Source: Hyphomicrobiales bacterium
Lineage (GTDB): Bacteria; Pseudomonadota; Alphaproteobacteria; Rhizobiales; MH13
Direction of reading: 5' to 3'
Length of the DNA stretch: 64,000 nucleotides
Assembly (NCBI GenBank): GCA_017642935.1
Contig: JAEPOK010000001.1
Location: 868,001-932,000 of the forward strand
This document shows positions 18,408 through 26,915 of the stretch, piece after piece; position 1 is the first letter of the stretch; each line of letters opens with the position of its first letter. A program made the position numbers and the translations under genes. Below the pieces are notes generated by a model. The model was not told where the DNA came from. It made no database searches and saw nothing but the letters and a program-made list of their open reading frames with translations.

Positions 18408-18959
18408 CTAGGGAAGCCGCACCAGGAATCCGTATTGGAAGAGGCTGGCGATGGCGTAGGCGCCGATGACGCCGAAAGCGATCGCGATCGCAATGCGCTT
18501 CAGATGCTCGCCTGTTGTCGCGGACCGTTGCCAAGTGAAATGGGTGTAAAACAACGCGATGTAGATGGCGGTGGCCTGCGCAAAGGGCAGCGAGCCGACC
18601 AGCGCTAAGGCATAGAGCACGCTGTAAGCGGCAGCGAAAAAGAGATCGCGGTTGGATGTGGTCGCCTGTTGAGTTTCGCCAAGCGCATCGTCCGATTGGG
18701 CAGCCGTGGATGGGCCTGCGAGGTTGGCTAGCTCGGCGTTGCGCGCAATGTGTGCAGCGCGCGCGGCCAGGAACAACAAGACGGCGCAGAGCATCATCGC
18801 TGCTCCCAAGATCATCGGAACCAAGCCAGGGATCGAAGCGGGATGGATCTGACGAATTTCAAGCCGATCCATCGTGTAGCCACCGACAAGCATCGCGAGC
18901 CCAATGGCGAATAGGGCAAGGCTGGTCCAGCGGTCGGCCGTTGCACTGTCTAGGGTCAT
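18408..18959 (-). CDS. Tripartite tricarboxylate transporter, small membrane subunit TctB
   Basis: This 183-residue protein has four predicted transmembrane helices (about 12-30, 45-68, 107-127, 155-175). The long polar linker between helices two and three, rich in Ala, Ser and Gln (about 75-102), is a common TctB arrangement. The family is poorly conserved, so the call also rests on position immediately before tctA. Its ATG is 150 bases after the tctC stop. Confidence 0.85.
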   Translation of the reverse strand: MTLDSATADRWTSLALFAIGLAMLVGGYTMDRLEIRQIHPASIPGLVPMILGAAMMLCAVLLFLAARAAHIARNAELANLAGPSTAAQSDDALGETQQATTSNRDLFFAAAYSVLYALALVGSLPFAQATAIYIALFYTHFTWQRSATTGEHLKRIAIAIAFGVIGAYAIASLFQYGFLVRLP

Positions 18960-19072
18960 TTCAGTCAGGTCTTTGTTTTGAATGCGCGGTGTCTGGGGGA
19001 AGACGCGGGCAGGATGTTTCTAGGCTGAACACGCAGTCGTCATATTGACCCGCGCTCATGTTTAAAGATCGC

Positions 19073-19099
19073 AGGCCGCGCCCCGTTCGAGCGCGACCT
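19073..19099 (-). promoter_or_regulatory. Hairpin in the tctC-tctB intergenic region
   Basis: On the minus strand AGGTCGCGC pairs with GCGCGGCCT over nine base pairs with one G-T wobble and a nine-base loop. It lies 11 bases after the tctC stop and has no T-run. Hairpins after binding-protein genes often stabilise the upstream mRNA, giving more binding protein than permease. That role is inferred here. Confidence 0.5.
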
Positions 19100-19109
19100 G
19101 ATTGCATTT

Positions 19110-20126
19110 TTACTCGGCAGGGCAGTCGATGCCGATCTCGGACGGATCGACAACGGCTTCGCCGCGGGTCACCCGCGCGCAGGCTTCAGCGATCACCACC
19201 GGCATCGCGGCGGCCATCGCATCTTCGCCATAGCTTGGCGCGAACACAGCGCCACGATCGGAGGCATAGGCTTGGAGTTCTGGTGAACTCATGATCACAT
19301 CACGCCAAACCTGATCGACCGTGTCGTAAACTTCCTGCGGGGCACCGGCAGGAATGAAGACGCCGAAATAGTCCGCAGCGATCGGCATATCCGGCAGATA
19401 GTTGGTGATCGGTGGGATCGGATCGATGCCCTCGACCACCAGCGGCTGATCGGAAAGTACCGCCAGACCACGCAAGCGTCCGGCGCGGATCATTTCGGTC
19501 TGTTCCACCGCAAGCTGCGTGGTCGCAATCACCTCGCCAGAAGCTGCCGCGATCACGGCCGGGTTGCCGCCGTCATAGGTGACCATGCGCGCGTTCAGCT
19601 CTTCGCCTGCTGCTTCTTGAATAGCAGCCAGCGCCATGCCGCCGGATGAATTCACGCCGGCGGTGCCGACCGTAACGCTGTCCATCTTCATGGCATCGAG
19701 AAGCTCACCAAAATCCTGGTAGGGCGAATCCACATTGACCGAAACGACCGGCACGTTGGCGACGTGCAGATAGACGACATAATCCTCAATCGAGGTGTCT
19801 TCGATCAGGCCGGTGACGGCATAGGTAGCGTTGTTGGCGATGGCGTTGGCTGTCCATGTGTAACCATCACGTGGTGCCGCAAGCGCCGCGGCGGTGCCGA
19901 TTGAGCCCGACGCACCTGGCTGGTTGACGACAACGATTTCTGTGCCGAGCGCCTCTTCAAGCAAGGGCGCAACGACGCGCGTTACCTGGTCGGTGGAACC
20001 GCCAGCTGACCAGGGCACGATGATGTTGATGGGGCGATCTGGCTGCCATTGCGCCATAGCACTGGTGGCAAGACCTGTTGTCGCAAGGGCTGCGACGGAC
20101 GCGAATGCGATTGTAGAGAGCTTCAT
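19110..20126 (-). CDS. Tripartite tricarboxylate transporter substrate-binding protein TctC (Bug family)
   Basis: The 338-residue protein has a signal peptide of about 26 residues ending in SAMA-Q, then the Bug-family opening WQPDRPINIIVPWSAGGSTDQV and the ligand-pocket loop QPGASGSIGTAA. It is the periplasmic binding protein of the TctCBA transporter. GGGAGGAAAG lies just before ATG 20126, a strong ribosome binding site. It is the first gene of a seven-gene minus-strand operon that runs to 12961. The ligand is unknown. Bug proteins usually bind carboxylates. Confidence 0.94.
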   Translation of the reverse strand: MKLSTIAFASVAALATTGLATSAMAQWQPDRPINIIVPWSAGGSTDQVTRVVAPLLEEALGTEIVVVNQPGASGSIGTAAALAAPRDGYTWTANAIANNATYAVTGLIEDTSIEDYVVYLHVANVPVVSVNVDSPYQDFGELLDAMKMDSVTVGTAGVNSSGGMALAAIQEAAGEELNARMVTYDGGNPAVIAAASGEVIATTQLAVEQTEMIRAGRLRGLAVLSDQPLVVEGIDPIPPITNYLPDMPIAADYFGVFIPAGAPQEVYDTVDQVWRDVIMSSPELQAYASDRGAVFAPSYGEDAMAAAMPVVIAEACARVTRGEAVVDPSEIGIDCPAE

Positions 20127-20146
20127 ATGTCTCTTTCCTCCCGTTG

Positions 20147-20164
20147 TTACTGACTAGTAGGTAA
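20147..20164. promoter_or_regulatory. 18-bp palindrome, probable TetR operator of the tctCBA operon
   Basis: The sequence TTACTGACTAGTAGGTAA is a near-perfect palindrome of the form TTAC-N2-ACTAGT-N2-GTAA (14 of 18 positions symmetric). It starts 21 bases upstream of the tctC start codon, where a repressor would block transcription. Its size and symmetry fit a TetR-dimer operator, and a TetR gene lies in the same operon. Assignment to that regulator is inference. Confidence 0.65.
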
Positions 20165-20291
20165 TAAACAAAATCGCACCGTGTCAATCGCCAAACGCAC
20201 TTTGCATCGATCGAAAATATCTATTGTTTTCAATGGATTTGAAGGGTGTCGCCAAAACGAGAAGGGCAATTGCGGTTCTTCGCCGGTGCAA

Positions 20292-20308
20292 CATTGCATG
20301 CTGCAATG
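20292..20308. repeat. 17-bp inverted repeat in the tctC-lexA gap
   Basis: CATTGCA at 20292-20298 and TGCAATG at 20302-20308 are exact complements around a TGC centre. It lies about 165 bases upstream of tctC. It could bind a second regulator or form a small hairpin. Apart from this, the operator and the lexA terminator, I see nothing in the 298-base gap. Confidence 0.5.
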
Positions 20309-20365
20309 CAAAGGCTTTGCCCCAAAACGTCACGGGATAGCGACACAGCAAAACGCGGTGGCCAA

Positions 20366-20396
20366 CAAAAAAGCCCGGCGCGCGTGCACCGGGCTC
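20366..20396 (-). terminator. Intrinsic terminator of lexA
   Basis: Read on the minus strand, AGCCCGG and CCGGGCT (plus positions 20389-20395 and 20372-20378) pair around a ten-base loop and are followed by a T-run. It lies about 30 bases after the lexA stop and ends the ppiD-trp-moa-lexA transcription unit. Confidence 0.88.
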
Positions 20397-20424
20397 GAAC
20401 TCTCTTAATCCTTGAAGCGGGAGC

Positions 20425-21135
20425 CTAATAGCGCCTGAAAAGCGCCACCAACTTGCCCTGGATTTTCACCCTGTCTGGACCAAAAATTCGCGTCTCATAG
20501 GTCGGGTTGGCCGCTTCCAGCGCGACCGATCCGCCGCGCTTGCGAAGCCGTTTCAGCGTCGCTTCTTCTTCGTCAACAAGGGCCACGACAATCTCGCCAT
20601 TGTCGGCGCTGTCGGAGCGTTTGATGAGGACCGTGTCGCCGTCAAAAATGCCGGCTTCGATCATCGAGTCACCACGCACTTCCAAGGCGAAATGTTCGCC
20701 GCCAGCAATCAGTTCGGCTGGCACCGAAACCGAGTGGCTTTCTTGCTGGATGGCTGAAATCGGCGTACCGGCCGCGATCCGTCCCATCACGGGGATGGTT
20801 ACAACATCTCCCAAAGCGCCGATATCAGGAGAGGTATCGGCTGGTTTGGATTTTCCGCCGGAGCCTTCAATGACGCTCGGCACGAATCCACCTTCGCGGC
20901 CACCCAAGCGCGGGTTGTGTGAATCTGGGAGGCGAACGACCTCCATGGCGCGGGCCCGGTTGGGCAGGCGACGGATGAAGCCGCGCTCTTCCAAAGCAGT
21001 GATGAGACGGTGGATGCCGGACTTAGATTTCAGGTCCAGGGCATCTTTCATTTCATCAAAGGAGGGCGGCACACCCGACTCGCGTAGGCGTTCGTGAATG
21101 AACATCAACAGTTCATGCTGCTTGGGTGTCAGCAC
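20425..21135 (-). CDS. lexA: LexA repressor (SOS response)
   Basis: The 236-residue protein has an N-terminal winged helix ([17 protein letters not shown], then [20 protein letters not shown]), a linker, and the S24 self-cleavage domain. The predicted cleavage bond is Ala122-Gly123 (GRIAAGTP), with catalytic Ser157 (RGDSMIE) and Lys195 (ATLKRL). Two perfect alphaproteobacterial LexA boxes lie in its own promoter region, so it is autoregulated. It sits downstream of moeA, the usual Rhizobiales order. The linker is longer than in E. coli LexA, as is typical for the class. Confidence 0.97.
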   Translation of the reverse strand: MLTPKQHELLMFIHERLRESGVPPSFDEMKDALDLKSKSGIHRLITALEERGFIRRLPNRARAMEVVRLPDSHNPRLGGREGGFVPSVIEGSGGKSKPADTSPDIGALGDVVTIPVMGRIAAGTPISAIQQESHSVSVPAELIAGGEHFALEVRGDSMIEAGIFDGDTVLIKRSDSADNGEIVVALVDEEEATLKRLRKRGGSVALEAANPTYETRIFGPDRVKIQGKLVALFRRY

Positions 21136-21193
21136 GGCAATTCCCCCGCTTCAATGGACATGAGTGGTGGCGCGAGGCCTTTCCGACTCATCG

Positions 21194-21208
21194 GAACACA
21201 AGATGAAC
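21194..21208. promoter_or_regulatory. LexA box (SOS box) 1
   Basis: GAAC-N7-GAAC, the reverse complement of the alphaproteobacterial LexA box GTTC-N7-GTTC, occurs exactly at 21194-21208. It is 59 bases upstream of the lexA start codon. Confidence 0.88.
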
Positions 21209-21219
21209 ATGTTGTACCT

Positions 21220-21234
21220 GTTCTTGGTGTGTTC
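21220..21234. promoter_or_regulatory. LexA box (SOS box) 2
   Basis: A second exact box, GTTC-N7-GTTC, lies at 21220-21234 in the opposite orientation and 11 bases from the first. Both are in the 116-base gap between moeA and lexA, which marks an internal SOS-regulated promoter for lexA. Confidence 0.88.
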
Positions 21235-21251
21235 TTCAAGTGCCGTAGCGA

Positions 21252-22442
21252 TCAACGTGGCAAGGGAAGCGTCTCGCAGGTTGATCCGGCCTCTAGGGCC
21301 GGCGCATGGGCAGATCGATAGAGCAGAACGTCCGCATTGCCGAGCAACCGCAGAAGTGAGGAATCCTGGCTAGATACAGGCCGAATGCCGTCTTCGTCAT
21401 TGCTTATTGCCCGCATGAAATGGGCACGGTTGCCATTGGCGGGAACACCGACGGCCAGACGGGCTTTTTGAAGCGGCAGCAGCGGCGCTGGATTGCGCCC
21501 CGCAAGGCGATCGATGAGCGGCCGCAAAAACAGCATGGCGCTCACCATCGATGACACCGGGTTGCCGGGCAGGCCAAGCACGGTTTTGGCACCTTTGCGG
21601 CCGAACAGGGTAGGCTTGCCGGGACGCAGCGCCACTTTGGGGACATCGAGCGCATAGCCTTGGGCCTCCAGCGCCGGACGGATCAGGTCGTAGTCGCCAA
21701 CCGAGGCGCCGCCGATCGTGACCAGCACATCGGCCTCGCATTGCGCGATATAGGCTTCCAGCTCCCCCTGATCGTCGCGAATGAGAGTTAGGTCATGCAG
21801 TTTCGCCCCATAGCGCTGTGCCAAGGTCGCCAAGGCAAACCCGTTGGAAGCAATGATGGCATCATCAGGGGCATCTTTGTCGGGCCAAGCCAGCTCATCG
21901 CCGTTCATCATAACAGCGACGCTTGGCTTTGGATGAACCAAAAGTTCTGCGTGATTACCTGAGGCCGCGAGCGCCAAATGCTGTGGCGTCAACTGCGTGC
22001 CTTCGGCAATCAGCGTGTCGCCCTTGGTGAAATCCCCGCCGGCGGGACGAATGTTGGCGTTACGTCCCGGATCGTCTGAAACCGTGATAATGTCGCCAGT
22101 TCGTTCCGTTTCTTCCTGGATCAACACGTGTGTCCCGCCATCTGGGATAGGCGCGCCGGTAAAGATGCGCACAGCATGGCCTACGCCGACCTTGCCGGAA
22201 TACTGCGAACCGGCGGGCACTTCGCCGACGACCTCAAGTTGGTCCCCTGCTAAGGGAGCAGATGCCACGGCGTAGCCATCCATGGCCGAAACGGCAAAAG
22301 GCGGTTTGGTGCGCATGGCGATGCAGTCTTCGGCCAGGACACAATCATCGGCGTCCAACAAGGGCAGGGTGCGCGACGCAAGTGGTTCAACGGAAGTCAC
22401 CACGCGCTCGAGCGCCGTTTCCAGTGGCACCATGCCCGTCAT
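21252..22442 (-). CDS. moeA: Molybdopterin molybdotransferase MoeA
   Basis: The 396-residue protein inserts molybdate into adenylylated molybdopterin. Landmarks are the substrate-binding PPFAVSAMDGYAVAS, the GAPIPDGGTHVLIQEE segment, the domain III GGASVGDYDLI motif and the late GLPGNPVSSMV. It overlaps moaC by four bases (ATGA), so the two molybdenum cofactor genes are translationally coupled inside the trp operon. Confidence 0.95.
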   Translation of the reverse strand: MTGMVPLETALERVVTSVEPLASRTLPLLDADDCVLAEDCIAMRTKPPFAVSAMDGYAVASAPLAGDQLEVVGEVPAGSQYSGKVGVGHAVRIFTGAPIPDGGTHVLIQEETERTGDIITVSDDPGRNANIRPAGGDFTKGDTLIAEGTQLTPQHLALAASGNHAELLVHPKPSVAVMMNGDELAWPDKDAPDDAIIASNGFALATLAQRYGAKLHDLTLIRDDQGELEAYIAQCEADVLVTIGGASVGDYDLIRPALEAQGYALDVPKVALRPGKPTLFGRKGAKTVLGLPGNPVSSMVSAMLFLRPLIDRLAGRNPAPLLPLQKARLAVGVPANGNRAHFMRAISNDEDGIRPVSSQDSSLLRLLGNADVLLYRSAHAPALEAGSTCETLPLPR

Positions 22443-22930
22443 TTTTTGCCAAGGCTCCAGTCGCCTGATGCGCCGCCGGCCTTCGACGTTACCTTGATGT
22501 CAGTCATCACCATGTGGCGATCGATGGCTTTGGCCATGTCATAGAGCGTGAGAAGCGCGACACTGCAGGCGGTAAGCGCTTCCATCTCAACGCCGGTTTT
22601 GCCGCTCGTGCGCACTGATGTCGCAACGACAAAGCCATTGTCATCCTCGCGTTCGGTGATTTCCACCTGGACATCATTGAGTGCCAGCGGATGGCAGAGC
22701 GGGATGAGATCGTGGGTGCGCTTAGCGGCCATGACGCCGGCGATACGTGCCGTGGCGAGCACGTCGCCTTTTTTCAGGCGGTTGTCGCGAATGGCGGCGA
22801 GCGTATCGGTCTGCATGAGGATCGAGCCCGAGGCGCTGGCCGTGCGCGGCGTGACGGGTTTATCAGATACATCGACCATGGAGGCTTTTCCGGCCTGGTC
22901 GGTATGAGTCAAACGATCTTTGCTGCTCAT
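22439..22930 (-). CDS. moaC: Cyclic pyranopterin monophosphate synthase MoaC
   Basis: This 163-residue protein has the MoaC length and signatures: [15 protein letters not shown] at the start, [28 protein letters not shown] and [22 protein letters not shown]. It makes cyclic pyranopterin monophosphate in molybdenum cofactor synthesis. It overlaps both trpC (four bases) and moeA (four bases). Confidence 0.96.
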   Translation of the reverse strand: MSSKDRLTHTDQAGKASMVDVSDKPVTPRTASASGSILMQTDTLAAIRDNRLKKGDVLATARIAGVMAAKRTHDLIPLCHPLALNDVQVEITEREDDNGFVVATSVRTSGKTGVEMEALTACSVALLTLYDMAKAIDRHMVMTDIKVTSKAGGASGDWSLGKK

Positions 22931-23718
22931 GCCGCCAGCAGCTCGCGTGTTGCCGCTTCCACATCGGCTTGCCGCATCAGGCTTTCGCCGATCAGGAAGG
23001 TGGTGATGTTGGCGGCCGCCATGCGGTCCAGATCGGCGCGGGTGAAAAGCCCGGATTCGCCGACCAGAAGGCGATCATCGGGCACGCTTTTGGCCAGTTC
23101 CTCGCTGGTTTCAAGCCGGGTCTCAAAGGTGCGCAGGTTGCGGTTGTTGATGCCAAGCAGTGGCGCATCGAGGGTTAGAGCGCGGTCAAGCTCGGCCGCG
23201 TCGTGAACTTCGATCAGCGCATCCATGCCGTAGCCGGTCGCTGCCGCCAGAAGGTCAGCGGCAAGCTCATCGTCGACGGCTGCCATGATGATCAGGATGC
23301 AATCGGCGCCCCAGGCGCGGGCCTCGGCGACCTGATAGGTGTCGTAGAGAAAGTCCTTGCGCAGAACCGGCAAGGACACCGCTCCACGTGCCGCGATCAT
23401 GAAATCGGGATGGCCCTGAAACGATGGACCGTCGGTCAGAACGGAGAGGCAAGCTGCGCCGCCCGCTTCATAGGCAAGTGCGTGGGCGGGTGGATCGAAG
23501 GCTTCGCGGATCAGCCCTTTGCTTGGCGAGGCTTTTTTGATCTCGGCAATCAAACCATAGAGACCTTGGGCGCGTTTGGCTTTGAGGGCTGCCAGAAAAC
23601 CACGCGGCGTGCCTTGCGTCTTGATCGCCTCTTCCAGTTGGGCAAACGACACGGCCTGTTTGGCTGCAGCGATCTCTTCGCGCTTATAGGTTTCGATCTT
23701 GTCGAGGATATCAGCCAT
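22927..23718 (-). CDS. trpC: Indole-3-glycerol phosphate synthase
   Basis: The 263-residue TIM barrel is a stand-alone TrpC, not fused to TrpF. It contains the phosphate- and substrate-binding [10 protein letters not shown], the catalytic VLRKDFLYD segment, and NNRNLRTF and VGESGLF near the C-terminus. It converts CdRP to indole-3-glycerol phosphate in tryptophan synthesis. It is three bases from trpD and overlaps moaC. Confidence 0.96.
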   Translation of the reverse strand: MADILDKIETYKREEIAAAKQAVSFAQLEEAIKTQGTPRGFLAALKAKRAQGLYGLIAEIKKASPSKGLIREAFDPPAHALAYEAGGAACLSVLTDGPSFQGHPDFMIAARGAVSLPVLRKDFLYDTYQVAEARAWGADCILIIMAAVDDELAADLLAAATGYGMDALIEVHDAAELDRALTLDAPLLGINNRNLRTFETRLETSEELAKSVPDDRLLVGESGLFTRADLDRMAAANITTFLIGESLMRQADVEAATRELLAA

Positions 23719-23721
23719 CGG

Positions 23722-24759
23722 TCAGCCTTTGGCGTTTGAAACGGCGATCAGCTTGTCGAGCGTTGCCATTGCTTTGCCGGACGCCAGGGCATCGCGAGCT
23801 TTGACAATGCCTTTGTCGAGCGTCGTCACGGCGCCGGCCACACAGAGCGCGGCACCCGCATTCATCAAAACAATATCGGTGTAGGCACCTTGATCGCCGT
23901 CCAATACCTTGCGCAGCGCTTTGGCGTTGTGCTCGGCGTCGCCACCAACCAGCTCGCGTTCATCCACCAGATCGATACCGTGATCGCGCGGATCGATGGC
24001 GGCAAGGCTGACCTCGCCTTCTTCAAGCTTGGCAAGATGGGTAATGCCCGTCGTGGTGATTTCATCCATGCCATCGATACCGTAGACAACCCAGGCGGCT
24101 TCGCATCCAAGCGCTTTGAGTGTCTCAGCGACAGGCACGAGCCAGCGTTCGTCGTAAACGCCGACCAGTTGGCGGGTCACGCGCGCCGGGTTGGAAAGCG
24201 GTCCGACCAAGTTGAAAACAGTGCGCTGGCCGAGTTCAGCGCGCGTCGGGCCAACATGCTTCATGGCCGCGTGGTGCATGGGCGCGAACATAAAGCCGAT
24301 GCCTGCTTGCTCAATGCAGGCCGCGATCTGGTCCGGTCCGATGTCGATGTTGACGCCAAGTGCCTTCAACACATCGGCTGCACCTGACTGCGAGGAGACA
24401 GCCCGATTGCCGTGTTTGGCGACGGGAACGCCGCAGGCGGCGACGGTCAACGCCGTCGTGGTCGACACATTAAAACTGCCCTTGCCGTCGCCACCGGTAC
24501 CGACAATGTCCATCGCGTTGGAAGCCAGCGGCTCGGGCAACTCGACCGGCGTCATCTTCGCGCGCATGACCGAAACGGCGCCGGCAATCTCATCGATCGT
24601 TTCGCCGCGCACCTTCAGGGCGATCAGAAACGCAGCAATCTGCGCACTGGTCAGGTCACCGGACATAATGTGCGTGAAAGCCGACTCAGACTCTTCACGG
24701 CTCAGCGCACCACCGGAACAGACTTTGGTGAGAAGCGGTTTGATTGCGTCAGACATCAT
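23722..24759 (-). CDS. trpD: Anthranilate phosphoribosyltransferase
   Basis: The 345-residue protein has the PRPP-binding GTGGDGKGSFNVSTTTA, the KHGNRAVSSQSGAADVLKAL segment and GPLSNPA, all typical of TrpD. It joins anthranilate to phosphoribosyl pyrophosphate. There is a choice between ATG 24759 (overlapping the trpG stop as ATGA) and the adjacent in-frame ATG 24756. Confidence 0.96.
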   Translation of the reverse strand: MMSDAIKPLLTKVCSGGALSREESESAFTHIMSGDLTSAQIAAFLIALKVRGETIDEIAGAVSVMRAKMTPVELPEPLASNAMDIVGTGGDGKGSFNVSTTTALTVAACGVPVAKHGNRAVSSQSGAADVLKALGVNIDIGPDQIAACIEQAGIGFMFAPMHHAAMKHVGPTRAELGQRTVFNLVGPLSNPARVTRQLVGVYDERWLVPVAETLKALGCEAAWVVYGIDGMDEITTTGITHLAKLEEGEVSLAAIDPRDHGIDLVDERELVGGDAEHNAKALRKVLDGDQGAYTDIVLMNAGAALCVAGAVTTLDKGIVKARDALASGKAMATLDKLIAVSNAKG

Positions 24760-25373
24760 GAAGCCTGCTGATCGTTGAAGCGGGTGGCTATGGCCACGAA
24801 ATTGGCAAGAATGCGCTCGCCATGTTGCGAGGCTATGCTTTCGGGGTGAAACTGAACACCATGCACCGGATCGGTGCGATGCGAGAGACCCATGATTTCT
24901 CCATCATCAGTCCGCGCGGTGATTACGATATCAGGCGGCAGCGACGTCGTCTCAACGGCCAGTGAATGATAGCGCGTTGCCTCGAACGGGCCATTGATGC
25001 CGGCAAATATGGGCGCCTCGACCGATGGCGTGACAGAGGAAACCTTGCCGTGCATCAGTTTGGCCGCGCCGACGACCTTGCCGCCATAAGCCTGCCCCAT
25101 AGATTGCATGCCAAGACAGACTCCAAAGATGGGCGTATTGGCGCCGAGACGCGTGATCAGGTCAAGGCAGATGCCCGCATCGTCGGGTGTGCAAGGTCCC
25201 GGTGAGAGCACAAGGCCGGCCAGTTCACCTGAGGCGCGCCGTTCGGCCACTTCGTCGACGGTGATTGCGTCGTTACGTACCACATCCATGGTAACGCTGG
25301 TCGCGCCGAGGCAATGCACCAGATTGTAGGTGAAGCTGTCATAGTTATCGATGACGAGATACGTGCCAGCCAT
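24756..25373 (-). CDS. trpG: Anthranilate synthase component II (glutamine amidotransferase)
   Basis: The 205-residue class I amidotransferase has the nucleophile Cys86 (GVCLGMQ) and the His176/Glu178 pair (VQFHPES). It supplies ammonia to TrpE. The frame is open upstream into trpE, but ATG 25373 gives the normal start MAGTYLVIDNYDSFTYN and lies one base after the trpE stop. The same enzyme can serve folate synthesis with PabB. Its place next to trpE favours tryptophan. Confidence 0.95.
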   Translation of the reverse strand: MAGTYLVIDNYDSFTYNLVHCLGATSVTMDVVRNDAITVDEVAERRASGELAGLVLSPGPCTPDDAGICLDLITRLGANTPIFGVCLGMQSMGQAYGGKVVGAAKLMHGKVSSVTPSVEAPIFAGINGPFEATRYHSLAVETTSLPPDIVITARTDDGEIMGLSHRTDPVHGVQFHPESIASQHGERILANFVAIATRFNDQQAS

Positions 25374-25374
25374 C

Positions 25375-26892
25375 TTACTGGCCTCGCTGCGATGTGGCGG
25401 CGAAGCGCACGGCTTCTTCGGCAGCACGGAAGAGCGCGCGGGCCTTGTTCTCGCATTCGGCTTGTTCTGAATCTGGATCGCTGTCGGCCACGATGCCTGC
25501 CCCTGCTTGGACATACATCACGCCATCTTTGACGATGGCCGTGCGCAGCACAATGCAGGTGTCGAGCGCGCCATTGGCGTCGAAGTAACCCACACATCCG
25601 GCGTAGATGCCGCGCTTGTCCTTTTCCAGTTCGTCAATGATTTCCATGGCCCGCACTTTCGGTGCCCCGGACACCGTTCCTGCTGGAAAACCCGCGCCGA
25701 GTGCATCGAGAGCATCGAAGCGGTCGGTGTCGAGTTCACCGACCACATTGGAGACGATGTGCATGACGTGGGAATAGCGCTCGATGAAGTACTGGTCTGT
25801 GACCTTGACGGTGCCGAGCTTCGCGACGCGCCCAACATCGTTGCGACCAAGATCGAGCAGCATCAAATGCTCAGCGCGCTCCTTGGGGTCGGCAAGAAGT
25901 TCGTCGGCTAGTGCCTGGTCTTCGGCGGGCGTCGCTCCGCGTTTGCGGGTACCGGCAATTGGGCGGATGGTGACCTCGCCATCGCGCACGCGCACTAGTA
26001 TTTCCGGGCTCGATCCGACCAGGGTGAAGCCATCGAAGGCAAGGTAATAGAGGAACGGCGCAGGATTGGTTCGCCGTAGCGCACGATAAAGCGCGAAGTC
26101 AGGCAGCGGGAACGGCGTCTCGAACCGCTGGGACAGGACGACCTGAAAGATATCGCCAGCGGTGATGTACTGTTTGGCACGCGCGACCATCGTCTTGTAC
26201 TCGTCCGGCGAGGTGTTTGACATCATCGTTGGCATGGGAACGTCGATGGGCGCAGCGCTCTGGCCCAACGGTGTTTCCAGCTTGTCGACAGCCGATGTCA
26301 ACCGATCGATGGCGCGGGCATAGGCCGTTTCGGCATTCTGATCAGATGATGGACGCACCGGCGTCACAACCGTGATCTCATCGCGCACCGCATCGAAGAC
26401 CACGATAATGGTCGGACGCATCAGCAGGATATCCGGTGTGCCAAGCCGATCAGGGTTCTGGTTGGGCAGCTTCTCGATGAGCCGCACTGTGTCGTAGCCG
26501 AGATACCCGAAAACGCCCGCCGACATGGGCGGCAGGTCGTCGGGCAGATCGATGCGGCTGTCTTCGATCAATGTGCGCAGCGCGTCGAGGGCAGGGGCGT
26601 CGAACTCTTCAAACGGTGCTGTGATGCCGTCGGCGCCAACCTCAGCTTGGGCGGCGCGGTCTCCGTCGGCGCGGAACAAAAGGTCTGGCGCAAGGCCTAT
26701 CATCGAATAGCGGCCACGCACGGCTCCACCTTCAACCGACTCCAGAAGGAAGGCGTTTTTTGAAGTGCCCGACAGCTTCAGCATGGCCGAAACCGGCGTT
26801 TCCAAGTCGGCCACCAAACGGGTGTAGACGACTTGGGCTTTGCCGGTGTCGTAACAGGCCGCGAAGGCGTCAGAAGACGGAAGAACCTGCAT
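25375..26892 (-). CDS. trpE: Anthranilate synthase component I
   Basis: The 505-residue chorismate-utilising enzyme carries the N-terminal tryptophan feedback motif LLES (residues 49-52) and the C-terminal signatures SPEILVRV, RPIAGTRKRG and GAPKVRAMEII. It makes anthranilate from chorismate and ammonia. It is separate from TrpG, unlike the fused TrpE(G) of Rhizobium and Sinorhizobium. I saw no leader peptide or attenuator in the 23-base gap after ppiD, so transcription probably reads through from ppiD. Confidence 0.96.
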   Translation of the reverse strand: MQVLPSSDAFAACYDTGKAQVVYTRLVADLETPVSAMLKLSGTSKNAFLLESVEGGAVRGRYSMIGLAPDLLFRADGDRAAQAEVGADGITAPFEEFDAPALDALRTLIEDSRIDLPDDLPPMSAGVFGYLGYDTVRLIEKLPNQNPDRLGTPDILLMRPTIIVVFDAVRDEITVVTPVRPSSDQNAETAYARAIDRLTSAVDKLETPLGQSAAPIDVPMPTMMSNTSPDEYKTMVARAKQYITAGDIFQVVLSQRFETPFPLPDFALYRALRRTNPAPFLYYLAFDGFTLVGSSPEILVRVRDGEVTIRPIAGTRKRGATPAEDQALADELLADPKERAEHLMLLDLGRNDVGRVAKLGTVKVTDQYFIERYSHVMHIVSNVVGELDTDRFDALDALGAGFPAGTVSGAPKVRAMEIIDELEKDKRGIYAGCVGYFDANGALDTCIVLRTAIVKDGVMYVQAGAGIVADSDPDSEQAECENKARALFRAAEEAVRFAATSQRGQ

Positions 26893-26915
26893 CGTTTACG
26901 CTTCCAGGCTGCTGC

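Noticed and set aside
22930-23000. Possible molybdenum cofactor riboswitch at moaC
   Set aside because: moaC overlaps trpC by four bases inside the operon, so there is no leader.
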